64,000 nucleotides of DNA from assembly GCF_042662685.1 (NCBI RefSeq), contig NZ_JBHSYO010000002.1, forward strand, positions 398,601 to 462,600, given 5' to 3'. Positions 17,543 to 26,220 of the stretch are shown here, piece after piece. The stretch's first letter is position 1, and every line of letters begins with the position of its first letter. Below the pieces are notes generated by a model, which saw only the letters and a program-made list of their open reading frames with translations, was not told the DNA's origin and did no database searches. A program made the position numbers and the translations under genes. This DNA comes from Pseudobowmanella zhangzhouensis. GTDB taxonomy: Bacteria > Pseudomonadota > Gammaproteobacteria > Enterobacterales > Alteromonadaceae.

Positions 17543-19380
17543 TTTGCCTTTCTCCCCGCTCTGCGACGCATCATGCGCGACAGCAACCACAGGATACTTA
17601 CCAATAACACTGGAGCCACAGCGATATTCAGTACTTTCAGCCACATGCCGAGTATCTCAATATCTTTATCCAGTTGATGGCGCACTTCACGTAACTCTTT
17701 TCGGATCTCAATTTTCTTATCGAGAAACTGATCAACCGCAGCCTGTTGTTCCGGGCTCAGAATCAATGCGCCACCTTCGGCCTGTTGCGCCTGCAGTCCG
17801 GCTAACTGCTGCTCGGTTTGCGCCAGCTCATCCTGCAATCGTTGTTCCTGAGCGCGGAATGATTGCTCTGCTTTGACGGTCAATGCCTGCACCACTTCAA
17901 ACGGACGCGCATAGGTGCCGCGCCCGCGTACACTGATCAACGCATTACTGCCGCCGAGGTTTTCCACCGCATTGGTAACAAAATCACCGTTATTCGCGAA
18001 TGGAGTAAACACATTCTGGCCGAAAAAGTTTGCCTGACTGCCCCAGAAGCGATCGGTCAGGAGGTCAGTGTCTGCCACCACAATCAGGTTGATCGCCGCC
18101 CCTTTGCTTAACCATGGAGACTGCCATTCCACACCTTCCGGTATGCTGGTAAAAGCAGAATTCGCCTTGCCATGAATGCGTGCGGCCAGCGTATAGCGCT
18201 GTTGCTGATCGTCAAATGCGCGCGCAAGCTCGGCGACATCGCGCAACTGTCCATATCGCGGGGCATCAATCGTCGCGGCATGCACAGAGCTTTGCAGTAA
18301 TGGCGTGAAGCTGCTCTCGGCTCCTTGCTGCTTATTCAGCACGCCAAATGACGCGCCGTTAATTACCTGCAGCCCTGCGGTCGTGATGTCATCCACATCC
18401 AGGCTATCACCGGTCAGGCCCACATAACCAAGATGTCGCTCAACCCCATTTTGCGTGCGGATCTCCAACCCGTTCTGGGCATCCAACAACACCGCATTGG
18501 GATCAAACGATACGCCCCAGGCAGCAAGCAGCGATGCCAATGGGTTTTCAGCGGCAGGCGGGGCAAACATCGCCATGGGATCCGACTCAGCCACAGGATC
18601 CAAAAACAACATGGCCTTACCACCAGCCAGAACATACTGGTCAATGGCGACCAGTAACGCCTCCGAGTAACCTTTCGGCGCCACCAACATCAGCACATCA
18701 GTCTCTTCCGGAATGGATTGAGCGTCGTTACCGAGGGTTTCAACCTCGTATAGCTGCTCCAACTGGGTAAATAACACCCAGGCAGGATCGAATCGACCGG
18801 ACATAGGATTTTGTCCACCGTTTACCGGCAGGTCGGTAATCACGGTGACATGCACGGGCTTAGGATCACTGAGCTTATGCAGCAGTTTACTGATTTCGTA
18901 TTCTAAAAAACGCTCCTGTTGCAGATCGAAAAACGCGACCACCGCCTGCTCGTCATAGGCGTTGCGTCCGGCCAGCCCCAGATAAATGGCATCACCGGCG
19001 GCACCAATGCTGGCTGCGGTCAGGCCAAACTCGTCCGCTTGATCTTCCGCTTCTGAAAACGGCTCAGGATCGACCTTGTGCAGAATAATCTTGCCATCGG
19101 CGGTACTGGCGTATTCTTCCAGCAAGCTATACACGCGATTGGCGTAATTGCGTAACTGGGTCATGCCTGTGGAGGCTTTATCCGAATAGAAAAAATACAG
19201 GTTAACCGGTTCATCGATATCCGCCACGATGGCCTTACTGCCGGCAGATAACGAGTAAATCTGCTGCTCGGTTAAATCCAGACGGGTATCTTTTAAAAAG
19301 GTGTTGTTGAGTAACACCAGCACTGCAAACGCCAGTGCCAGCAACACAAATGTCAGTGAGCGAGAGAGAATCGTTAACAT
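17539..19380 (-). CDS. GldG-like ABC transporter auxiliary protein
   Basis: A 613-residue membrane-anchored protein. It begins with a hydrophobic segment (SLTFVLLALAFAVLVLLNNTFL), then a long exported region starting LDLTEQQIYSLSAGSKAIV, which matches the N-terminus of the GldG/ABC-type auxiliary family, including VNLYFFYSDKASTG and VITDLPVNGG. A Gln-rich coiled coil (EQRLQDELAQTEQQLAGLQA) precedes a C-terminal membrane segment (LNIAVAPVLLVSILWLL). In Bacteroidetes, GldG works with GldA and GldF in gliding; the role in proteobacteria is not established. The start at 19380 is one base past the upstream gene's stop; an ATG at 19404 would overlap it. Confidence 0.83.
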   Translation of the reverse strand: MLTILSRSLTFVLLALAFAVLVLLNNTFLKDTRLDLTEQQIYSLSAGSKAIVADIDEPVNLYFFYSDKASTGMTQLRNYANRVYSLLEEYASTADGKIILHKVDPEPFSEAEDQADEFGLTAASIGAAGDAIYLGLAGRNAYDEQAVVAFFDLQQERFLEYEISKLLHKLSDPKPVHVTVITDLPVNGGQNPMSGRFDPAWVLFTQLEQLYEVETLGNDAQSIPEETDVLMLVAPKGYSEALLVAIDQYVLAGGKAMLFLDPVAESDPMAMFAPPAAENPLASLLAAWGVSFDPNAVLLDAQNGLEIRTQNGVERHLGYVGLTGDSLDVDDITTAGLQVINGASFGVLNKQQGAESSFTPLLQSSVHAATIDAPRYGQLRDVAELARAFDDQQQRYTLAARIHGKANSAFTSIPEGVEWQSPWLSKGAAINLIVVADTDLLTDRFWGSQANFFGQNVFTPFANNGDFVTNAVENLGGSNALISVRGRGTYARPFEVVQALTVKAEQSFRAQEQRLQDELAQTEQQLAGLQAQQAEGGALILSPEQQAAVDQFLDKKIEIRKELREVRHQLDKDIEILGMWLKVLNIAVAPVLLVSILWLLSRMMRRRAGRKAK

Positions 19381-19381
19381 C

Positions 19382-20116
19382 TTATTCGGCCTTCTTGTGC
19401 TCAATCACTAAACGCCCGGCGTATAACCACACCAGCGCCACCAAAACAAAATAGCCCACATCATTTAACGCAATCACGCCTTTGGCCATCGCATCAAAAT
19501 GGCTGAGGAAGCTAAAACTAGCGAGGGTATCCAACACCAGAACCGGGAGCACATCGTTAAACGCATTGAGGATGAGCCCACTGCCACTTAGCACAAACAG
19601 AAAACACACCACCACGGCGAGGATAAAGGCAATCACCTGAGATTTAGATAGTGCCGACATACACATACCGATGGCCAGAAACGCGCCTGACATCAGCCAG
19701 CTACCTAGATACGCAGCCAGAATAATGCCGTTATCCGGATTACCCAGATAATTTACTGTTAGCCAAAGTGGGAAGGTCAGTGCCAATGCCAGTCCTAACA
19801 CCAGCCAGGCCGCGAGAAACTTACCCAGCATAGCCTGCCACACTGAAATCGGCAGGGTCATCAACAATTCAATGCTGCCGCTCTTGCGCTCTTCAGACCA
19901 ACTACGCATGGCCATCGCTGGCACCAAAAACAGATACAACCAGGGATGAAAATTAAAAAACGGTAATAAATCCGCCTGGCCACGCTCGTATAAGCTGCCA
20001 AAGCTAAAGGTAAATACCGCACTCAAACTTAAGAAGATGGCGATAAATACGTACGCTACCGGTGTCGCAAAAAAGCTGCTGAATTCACGGCGCAGAATAA
20101 TCAGGGTATTGCCCAT
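19382..20116 (-). CDS. ABC-2 type permease, GldF-like
   Basis: A 244-residue integral membrane protein with six predicted segments, starting MGNTLIILRREFSSFFATPVA. The cytoplasmic loop MRSWSEERKSGSIELLMTLPIS is the diagnostic EExxG-type motif of ABC-2 permeases that contact the ATPase. It sits between the ATPase gene (1-base gap) and the GldG-like gene (1-base gap), so the three are certainly one transcript. Substrate is unknown. Confidence 0.88.
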   Translation of the reverse strand: MGNTLIILRREFSSFFATPVAYVFIAIFLSLSAVFTFSFGSLYERGQADLLPFFNFHPWLYLFLVPAMAMRSWSEERKSGSIELLMTLPISVWQAMLGKFLAAWLVLGLALALTFPLWLTVNYLGNPDNGIILAAYLGSWLMSGAFLAIGMCMSALSKSQVIAFILAVVVCFLFVLSGSGLILNAFNDVLPVLVLDTLASFSFLSHFDAMAKGVIALNDVGYFVLVALVWLYAGRLVIEHKKAE

Positions 20117-20117
20117 T

Positions 20118-21035
20118 TTAGTTTGCCTCCATGGTTAACTGGCGAAATACATCATCCAAACGCCCTTGCTCCGCATACAGGGTATCGATAGGCAAGCCAT
20201 GATCCTGAATGTAGTGAGACACCAACGGCAAAATATCCTGTTCATTCGCTGGAAACAGTGTCACCCGCCCAGTGCGACGATCCACCTCAAAACTCTCTAC
20301 GCATAACATGCTGGTCAAGCCACTAATATCTGTAAGATGTTCAAAATGCACGGTAACCGCTTTGTGGTAACGGGACTGGCGTTGCAATGCCTCCGGCGTG
20401 CCGTCGAAGTGTAATTGGCCATCGGCAATAATCATGGCGCGATTACAAACGGCAGTGACTTCTTCGAGGATATGAGTGGAGATAATCACAATTTTATCCT
20501 GCGACAGATTCTGGATCAGCTCGCGTACCTGATGTTTCTGATTAGGATCCAACCCGTCGGTTGGCTCATCGAGGATAAGGATGGCTGGGTCATGAATAAT
20601 CGCCTGCGCCAGTCCAACCCGACGTTTAAACCCTTTAGATAAATGCTCAATCTGGCGATCGAGCATATCCTGTAACTCAACCTGCTCAACGACCTTGTCG
20701 ATACGTGCCTGCTTATCTTTGCCAAGGCCGCGAATGTCGGCAATAAAATGCAAAAACTGTAACACCGTCATATCGTTGTATGCCGGTGCACCTTCCGGTA
20801 AGTAACCAATTTGCTGTTGAATGGCGACACGCTTGTCTGCGATGTTCAACCCGTTGATCTCAATCTGCCCACTGCTGGGGGTTAAAAAACCGGTGAGCAT
20901 TTTCATGGTGGTAGATTTACCCGCACCGTTCGGCCCCAGAAACCCGACAATATCACCGGGCTGGACCTCAAACGACAACTGGTCAACGGCGGTAAATCCA
21001 CCAAAGGATTTAGTTAACTGCTTTACTGAAATCAT
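20118..21035 (-). CDS. ABC transporter ATPase, GldA/CcmA-like
   Basis: A 305-residue nucleotide-binding subunit: Walker A GPNGAGKST, Q-loop region IGYLPEGAPAYNDMTV, signature HLSKGFKRRVGLAQAI, Walker B ILILDEPTDGLDP and switch His in IISTHILEEV. The C-terminal extension of about 80 residues is common in exporters of ABC-2 type. First gene of a four-gene minus-strand operon with permease, GldG-like and DUF4340 proteins. Confidence 0.93.
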   Translation of the reverse strand: MISVKQLTKSFGGFTAVDQLSFEVQPGDIVGFLGPNGAGKSTTMKMLTGFLTPSSGQIEINGLNIADKRVAIQQQIGYLPEGAPAYNDMTVLQFLHFIADIRGLGKDKQARIDKVVEQVELQDMLDRQIEHLSKGFKRRVGLAQAIIHDPAILILDEPTDGLDPNQKHQVRELIQNLSQDKIVIISTHILEEVTAVCNRAMIIADGQLHFDGTPEALQRQSRYHKAVTVHFEHLTDISGLTSMLCVESFEVDRRTGRVTLFPANEQDILPLVSHYIQDHGLPIDTLYAEQGRLDDVFRQLTMEAN

Positions 21036-21347
21036 GTCTTCCTCTGAATATCAGTGTTGTTCCGGCTTGTCCGCTCGCACATCTATATGGCGGCGGTAGA
21101 TGGGAATTCAAGCAATAAAGAGTGGCTATGCTACCAGTTAGTTCGCCAAATGCTGTGATTATTTAACGCTGTTTGTCAGGCACTGGTCGAGAGCCAAAAA
21201 AAACGCCCGAAAATCGGGCGTTGGGGAACGTGTTCCAAATGGGAAAAATTGTTAAGTCATGTCACAATCAACCGTTACTATGGTACGCAGATTCGTGCTG
21301 AGACTTAATCATTAATTACGGATAATTTGTTGCAAACTATTTCAAAT
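21036..21347. other. Intergenic region, ABC operon / trmO (divergent)
   Basis: About 310 bases between two divergent genes, presumably carrying both promoters. Apart from the hairpin at 21196-21222 I see no clear operator or small ORF. Confidence 0.6.
21196..21222 (-). terminator. Terminator-like hairpin facing the minus strand, no evident upstream gene
   Basis: AACGCCCGA and TCGGGCGTT around an AAA loop; the minus strand continues into seven or more T, the plus strand into GGGGAACG. It would stop minus-strand transcripts arriving from the right, where only plus-strand genes are found. Confidence 0.7.
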
Positions 21348-22046
21348 ATGACACCAATATCCCCGATCGCGCTGATATCTACCCCGTATAAAGAGAAGTT
21401 CGCCATTCCACGCCAACCCAATCTGGTCAGTGACGTATTAGGGGAACTGCATTTCTGTGCAGGATTCGATGATGCCAATATGTTGCGGGGCATCGAGCAA
21501 TTCAGCCACCTGTGGTTAATTTTTTCGTTTCATGCCACCGCATCACAAGGCTGGAGCCCAACGGTGCGCCCGCCACGCTTAGGTGGCAATGAGAAAGTCG
21601 GCGTGTTTGCCACCCGTTCTACTTTCAGGCCCAATGGCCTCGGCTTATCGGTGGTGAAAAATGAAGGCATCGTCAAGCAGCAAGGAAAAACCGTGCTGCG
21701 CGTCAGTGGCATGGATTTGCTCGATGGCACACCAATCATAGATATCAAGCCTTACGTGCCTTACGCCGATAGCATTGCTGACGCCAGCGGCGGCTTTGCC
21801 CCCGATGCCCCCGAGCAATTGCCGGTGACCTTTAGCAGCGCAGCCACCACCCAAATAAACGGGGTACAAAAGACCTATCCACAATTGCAGCAAGTGATTG
21901 CAGCTGTACTTAGCCAGGATCCCCGCCCCGCCTACAAAAAAGGCCAGGTGGATGACAAGGTCTATGGTGTGGCTTTGTATGATTTTAATATTCGCTGGCG
22001 GGTCGGTGCTAATGGCATTGAGGTGCTTGAGATCGAAAAAGCCTGA
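21348..22046 (+). CDS. trmO: tRNA (N6-threonylcarbamoyladenosine37-N6)-methyltransferase TrmO
   Basis: SAM-dependent enzyme that methylates t6A37 of tRNA-Thr. The 232-residue product matches E. coli TsaA/YaeB through ISTPYKEKFAIPRQPNLV, RGIEQFSHLWLIFSFH, WSPTVRPPRLGGN, GVFATRSTFRPNGLGLS, DLLDGTPIIDIKPYVPYADS and, near the end, AQDPRPAYKKG-type residues (SQDPRPAYKKGQ) and YDFNIRWRV. The ATG at 21348 gives the family N-terminus; a TTG at 21327 would add seven residues. Single gene, divergent from the ABC operon. Confidence 0.95.
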   Translation: MTPISPIALISTPYKEKFAIPRQPNLVSDVLGELHFCAGFDDANMLRGIEQFSHLWLIFSFHATASQGWSPTVRPPRLGGNEKVGVFATRSTFRPNGLGLSVVKNEGIVKQQGKTVLRVSGMDLLDGTPIIDIKPYVPYADSIADASGGFAPDAPEQLPVTFSSAATTQINGVQKTYPQLQQVIAAVLSQDPRPAYKKGQVDDKVYGVALYDFNIRWRVGANGIEVLEIEKA

Positions 22047-22263
22047 ATTCCTACGAAACAGTGAATAACAAGCAGTAGGCCGCTCAGTCGGCCATCATCT
22101 CTTGGTCTTATCTTGGGATGAAAGACTGATAACTACCAGTTCAGCACAGCAAAAACTCGGACTGTGCCGACCAAATACAAATTGAAACACGAAATCAGTT
22201 CAGACCGCAGCGTGATTTGTATACCCTATGCGCCATTAAAAACATTCAGAGCCGTAAAAACCT

Positions 22264-23043
22264 GTGAAAAAGACCACCCTCGCATTACTTGCCACAGCTG
22301 CATTAAGTTTTCATACCAGTGCCACCGTCGTCGAAATCCGCACTAACATGGGCACCATCACAGTTAACTTGTTTGATGAAGATACCCCGAAAAGTGTCGA
22401 AAATTTTCTCGAATATGTCACTTCCGGCGCCTATGCCAATAACGTAGTGCATCGTCTTGAACCCAGTTTTGTCATTCAGGCCGGCGGATTTAGCTACCAC
22501 AATGCGTTGCCACTGGATGTGGTGGCCACAGGAACTCCGGTTATCAATGAACCGGAATTATCCAATGTCCGCGGTACGATCGCGATGGCAAAGCAAGGAG
22601 GCAATGCAAACAGTGCCACCTCTCAATGGTTCATAAACTTAAAAGACAATAGCGCCAATCTGGATGTGCAAAACGGTGGTTTTACCGTTTTTGGACAGGT
22701 CATCGGCGATGGCATGGATGTGGTTGATGCCATCAGTGCTCTGCCACGTTTTAATATGGGGGGCGCGGCGAGCTCCATTCCATTACGAAACTACACTGCA
22801 GAAGATGGAAGTAACGGCAAAGATCCGACAGATGAAAACTTTGTGTTGATTACCGATATCGTCGTCACTGATGCCTCAACGGTCACCAACCCTGATTTAA
22901 ATCCAAAGCCTAATACGCTGATTAAAGCCACGTCGCCATCAAACGGCAGCTCATCTGGCGGCAGTATCAACCCCTTGGTTCTTTTCCTGCTGGCAGCAGG
23001 TGCTGCATGGGCACGACGCTGTAACTGGTTGGCTAAGCGCTAA
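22264..23043 (+). CDS. Exported cyclophilin-type peptidyl-prolyl isomerase with a GlyGly-CTERM tail
   Basis: A 259-residue protein: signal peptide MKKTTLALLATAALSFHTSA, cyclophilin domain at about 22-200 (VVEIRTNMGTITVNLFDEDTPKSVENF, VVHRLEPSFVIQAGGF, AMAKQGGNANSATSQWFINL), then a low-complexity linker. The last 30 residues consist of SSGGS, a hydrophobic helix (INPLVLFLLAAGAAWA) and a basic end RRCNWLAKR, the layout of GlyGly-CTERM sorting signals that are processed by rhombosortase in Vibrio and Shewanella. The start is GTG at 22264. It is therefore probably a cell-surface or secreted foldase and not a cytoplasmic PpiB. Confidence 0.88.
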   Translation: MKKTTLALLATAALSFHTSATVVEIRTNMGTITVNLFDEDTPKSVENFLEYVTSGAYANNVVHRLEPSFVIQAGGFSYHNALPLDVVATGTPVINEPELSNVRGTIAMAKQGGNANSATSQWFINLKDNSANLDVQNGGFTVFGQVIGDGMDVVDAISALPRFNMGGAASSIPLRNYTAEDGSNGKDPTDENFVLITDIVVTDASTVTNPDLNPKPNTLIKATSPSNGSSSGGSINPLVLFLLAAGAAWARRCNWLAKR

Positions 23044-23093
23044 ATCCGGATATTGTGCAGGTAGCCAGGCTACATACTGACTGCAACCAACAC

Positions 23094-23122
23094 AAAAAAA
23101 CGCCGCATATGCGGCGTTTTTT
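23094..23122. terminator. Bidirectional terminator, cyclophilin gene / ybiT
   Basis: A-run, ACGCCGCAT-ATGCGGCGT palindrome and T-run; symmetrical, serving the two convergent genes. Confidence 0.9.
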
Positions 23123-23142
23123 AATCTGGCATGACCCAACTC

Positions 23143-24738
23143 TTAGTGCGTCAGCCCCTGGCTTTGCAGGTATTCTTCATAGGTACCTTTGAAGTCAATC
23201 ACCTTGCCGTCTTTGATAATCAGCAGGCGGGTAGCCAATGATGAAACAAACTGGCGATCGTGACTCACAAAGAACAAGGTGCCGTCATATTCCTCTAGCG
23301 CCATGTTGAGTGACTCAATTGACTCCATATCCATGTGGTTGGTCGGCTCATCCATTAACAGGATGTTGGGTTTGGCCATCATGATTTTGCCAAACAACAT
23401 ACGTCCCTGCTCGCCACCAGAAATCACCTTAACGGATTTTTTGATATCGTCGGCACCAAACAGCATACGGCCCAAGAAGCTACGCACATACTGGTCATCT
23501 TCACCCGGACGGCGATATTGGCTCATCCAGTCAAACAGATTCATATCTTCTTCGAAATCGGCGGCATGATCCTGCGCATAATAACCAAACTGAGTGTTTT
23601 CAGACCATTTCACGCTACCGCTGCTTGGCTCCAAATCGCCCACTAAACAGCGCATCAGGGTGGTTTTACCGGCACCGTTTTCACCGAGAATTGCCACCTT
23701 TTCACCGACTTCAACGATCAGGTTAAGCTCTTTAAATAGCAAACCTTCATCGAAGCCTTTTGACAGGTTTTCAATCTCCACTGCGTTACGGAACAGTTTT
23801 TTATCCTGTTCGAAACGAATAAACGGGTTAGAACGGCTGGACGCTTTAACCTCATCCAGTTTGATCTTATCGATCTGGCGGGCACGAGAAGTCGCCTGCT
23901 TAGCTTTGGAGGCGTTGGCCGAGAAACGCGCCACGAATTGTTGCAGCTCAGCAATCTGGGCCTTTTTCTTGGCGTTATCGGACAACAGACGCTCGCGTGC
24001 CTGTGTGGCGGCCAGCATGTATTCGTCATAGTTACCCGGATAAACGCGCAATTCACCGTAATCCAAATCCGCCATGTGCGTGCACACCGAGTTTAAGAAG
24101 TGACGGTCGTGGGAAATAATAATCATGGTGCTGTTACGCTGGTTCAGGGTTTCTTCCAACCAGCGGATGGTATCGATATCCAGGTTGTTGGTCGGTTCGT
24201 CCAACAACAGAAAATCCGGATCAGAGAACAGCGCCTGCGCCAACAACACCCGCAGTTTCCAGCCCGGCGCGACTTCGCTCATCAGGCCGTAATGTTGCTC
24301 TACCGGAATACCCACGCCAATCAACAATTCACCGGCATTAGACTCGGCTTCATAGCCACCCAACTCGGCGAATTCCACTTCCAACTCCGCCACTTTCATG
24401 CCGTCGTCTTCGCTCATTTCTGGCAGGCTGTAGATGCGATCACGCTCCTGCTTTACCTTCCACAGCTCTTCGTGGCCCATGATAACGGTGTCAACCACGG
24501 TATACTTTTCAAACGCGAACTGATCCTGACGCAATTTACCCAGACGCTCGCCTTCACCGTAACTCACGTTACCGGCACTTGGCACTAACTCGCCGCCGAG
24601 GATCTTCATAAAGGTCGATTTACCACATCCATTGGCACCGATCAGACCGTAACGGTTACCGTTACCAAATTTGACCGAGATATTTTCGAACAGCGGCTTG
24701 GCGCCAAATTGCATGGTGATATTTGCGGTGGTAATCAA
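23143..24738 (-). CDS. ybiT: ABC-F family ATPase YbiT
   Basis: Ribosome-associated ABC-F protein without membrane domains; the family modulates translation at the E site. The 531-residue length equals E. coli YbiT (530) and sequence blocks match closely: ITMQFGAKPLFENISVKFG, Walker A GANGCGKST and GENGAGKTT, signature-like MSEVAPGWKLRVLLAQ and ISGGEQGRMLFG, Walker B LLLDEPTNNLD and LLMDEPTNHMD, and the linker helix SANASKAKQATSRARQIDKI. The start is TTG at 24738, 6-10 bases after AGGAAAAGG; the frame extends to 24801 but that N-terminus has no counterpart. Confidence 0.95.
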   Translation of the reverse strand: MITTANITMQFGAKPLFENISVKFGNGNRYGLIGANGCGKSTFMKILGGELVPSAGNVSYGEGERLGKLRQDQFAFEKYTVVDTVIMGHEELWKVKQERDRIYSLPEMSEDDGMKVAELEVEFAELGGYEAESNAGELLIGVGIPVEQHYGLMSEVAPGWKLRVLLAQALFSDPDFLLLDEPTNNLDIDTIRWLEETLNQRNSTMIIISHDRHFLNSVCTHMADLDYGELRVYPGNYDEYMLAATQARERLLSDNAKKKAQIAELQQFVARFSANASKAKQATSRARQIDKIKLDEVKASSRSNPFIRFEQDKKLFRNAVEIENLSKGFDEGLLFKELNLIVEVGEKVAILGENGAGKTTLMRCLVGDLEPSSGSVKWSENTQFGYYAQDHAADFEEDMNLFDWMSQYRRPGEDDQYVRSFLGRMLFGADDIKKSVKVISGGEQGRMLFGKIMMAKPNILLMDEPTNHMDMESIESLNMALEEYDGTLFFVSHDRQFVSSLATRLLIIKDGKVIDFKGTYEEYLQSQGLTH

Positions 24739-24891
24739 AACCTTTTCCTGTATTGCGTAAGGGGCAAAAAATTGGCGCGCATTTGAGCATAAATCGGGCA
24801 TTTTTAACAGGACAAATCACACCCGCAGAAGCAAACAGCACGAAAAGTTGTTCAACAATCCAGCAATTAAACCAGGCTAGCCGCTAAATCG

Positions 24892-24919
24892 TTGCAAAGG
24901 AAAAGGAAATCAGTACACT
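24892..24919 (+). promoter_or_regulatory. Probable sigma-70 promoter of tRNA-Pro
   Basis: TTGCAA and TACACT separated by 16 bases, followed by a GC-rich discriminator (AGCGCG) typical of stringently controlled stable-RNA promoters, just ahead of the tRNA. Confidence 0.6.
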
Positions 24920-24932
24920 AGCGCGTCTCGGT

Positions 24933-25009
24933 CGGTGTGTAGCGCAGCCTGGTAGCGCACTGTCATGGGGTGTCAGGGGTCGCTGGTTCGAATCCAGTCA
25001 CACCGACCA
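24933..25009 (+). tRNA. proL: tRNA-Pro (anticodon GGG)
   Basis: A 77-base cloverleaf with encoded CCA. Acceptor arms CGGTGTG and CACACCG pair fully; the D arm is GCGC...GCGC with AGCCTGGTA loop; the anticodon loop ATGGGGT places GGG at positions 34-36; the T arm is CTGG-TTCGAAT-CCAG. The anticodon arm CTGTC/GTCAG has one T-T mismatch, and the region matches E. coli proL in layout. It stands alone. I found no duplicated 3' end downstream in the window that would indicate an integrated element. Confidence 0.96.
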
Positions 25010-25583
25010 TCTTCCTTCTCCCCAATTTTATCCAGAAATTAATCCAAGAGCATTGATTCGACACGCAGCGACATTAGCGCGTAGCGGTTACGTCCGGTTC
25101 ACCAAAACGTCCGGAACGTTTTGGAACATCGCAACGCGATGGCCCGCAGGGTGGCTGACAGGACCTCCGAAATAAATCCAGTATTCATCATTTGCGATAT
25201 CAGACAGTGGTCACATCTATCTGCGTTGTTCAGTTACTAAAAATTACACGAGCATTAACAAGTGTTTACATGCCGATAATCTTATAAGAAAAATATTTCT
25301 GAGCGTTGCAGATTTTATATGCCCAGTTATTTGTCAGTAGTTGCATCATATGAATGCATAAAACACAAAAAATTAATACTATACAGCGGACAGTAATTAA
25401 CGTACTATCACTTCGCTTTAGAAAAGTTCTGCCTTATCTGCTACTGCTTTTGATTTCCTTTTTCTTCTTTTAATTAAAGTCGATTTAGCATCTACATTTG
25501 CTCTACTGGTTAATGTTTTGCTGTTTTATCGCTAAATTGGTGGATTGACCACCAACACAATTTAATTAAAAAGAGAGTTCTAT
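25010..25583. other. Intergenic region between tRNA-Pro and the cold-shock gene
   Basis: Some 570 bases without a gene. The first 170 are GC-rich with adjacent hairpins: CCAAAACGT/ACGTTTTGG at 25102-25124 and CATCGC/GCGATG at 25127-25141. The rest is AT-rich and probably holds the promoter and a long leader of the cold-shock gene. No ORF with a convincing ribosome site was seen. Confidence 0.6.
25537..25555 (+). promoter_or_regulatory. Hairpin in the cold-shock gene leader
   Basis: TTGGTGG and CCACCAA around ATTGA, ending about 15 bases before the AGAGAG ribosome site. Leaders of cspA-type mRNAs fold differently in the cold; whether this hairpin does so is inference. Confidence 0.45.
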
Positions 25584-25796
25584 ATGTCTAATTCTGTAAA
25601 TGGCGTAGTAAAGTGGTTTAACGATGACAAAGGTTTTGGCTTTTTAACCCCTGATACCGGCGGCAAAGATGTTTTCGTACATTTTCGTTCGATCGCCGCT
25701 GAAGGTTTTAAGTCTTTAGTCGAAGGCCAGCAAGTTCAGTTTACTATTGAGCAAGGTCAAAAAGGTCCGCAGGCAGCGAACGTTTTACCTTTATAA
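25584..25796 (+). CDS. Cold-shock protein, CspA family
   Basis: A 70-residue OB-fold RNA chaperone: NGVVKWFNDDKGFGFLTPDTGGKDVFVHF carries both RNP-type motifs (KGFGFL and VFVHF), and the C-terminus is GPQAANVLPL. The length is standard for CspA. The ATG is preceded by AGAGAG and by a U-rich leader, consistent with a temperature-responsive mRNA. Which numbered paralogue it is cannot be told. Confidence 0.95.
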   Translation: MSNSVNGVVKWFNDDKGFGFLTPDTGGKDVFVHFRSIAAEGFKSLVEGQQVQFTIEQGQKGPQAANVLPL

Positions 25797-26220
25797 GATA
25801 GTAAGTCATCTGAGGTCAGGTATTAGCCTGATCTCACATCCGCCCCCAAAATATCCTTCTTATAAAAAACCAAAATTTCATTAAAAATTTAAAATTACCC
25901 ACCATCTCATCATTAATTTCTTTAAAAAATTTTAAACTTGAATTAATTTAGATGCGACAGAAAACTTAAAAATAAAAAATCTTCATTTCATAACAACAAT
26001 CCTCTCTTTACTTTACCCTTACTCGGCACACATAAAAAAACCAGTAACAGCTTTTGCTCAAGTCCACCGCTAGATTGGCGTGTTGCGATAGCATAGGGTT
26101 AAATATTAGACTGGGAAACAACTGAAAATTACAATCTGGCCCTATATTTCCGTTTTTACTTTAGGTGACCCGCGTCCCCTGATAGAGTATGCCCCGCTGT
26201 CGTACCTGTTTGAGAATTTC
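25797..26220. other. Intergenic region after the cold-shock gene
   Basis: About 420 bases. GAGGTCAGG/CCTGATCTC (25811-25834) forms a hairpin just after the stop but without a T run. The remainder is strongly AT-rich with no supported ORF; the promoter of the EamA gene should lie near its right end. Confidence 0.55.

Noticed and set aside
22164..22346. 60-codon ORF ahead of the cyclophilin gene
   Set aside because: It overlaps the signal peptide in another frame and has no ribosome site or recognisable protein character.
24933..25583. tRNA-Pro as an integration site
   Set aside because: I found no repeated tRNA 3' segment, integrase or foreign gene cluster next to it.
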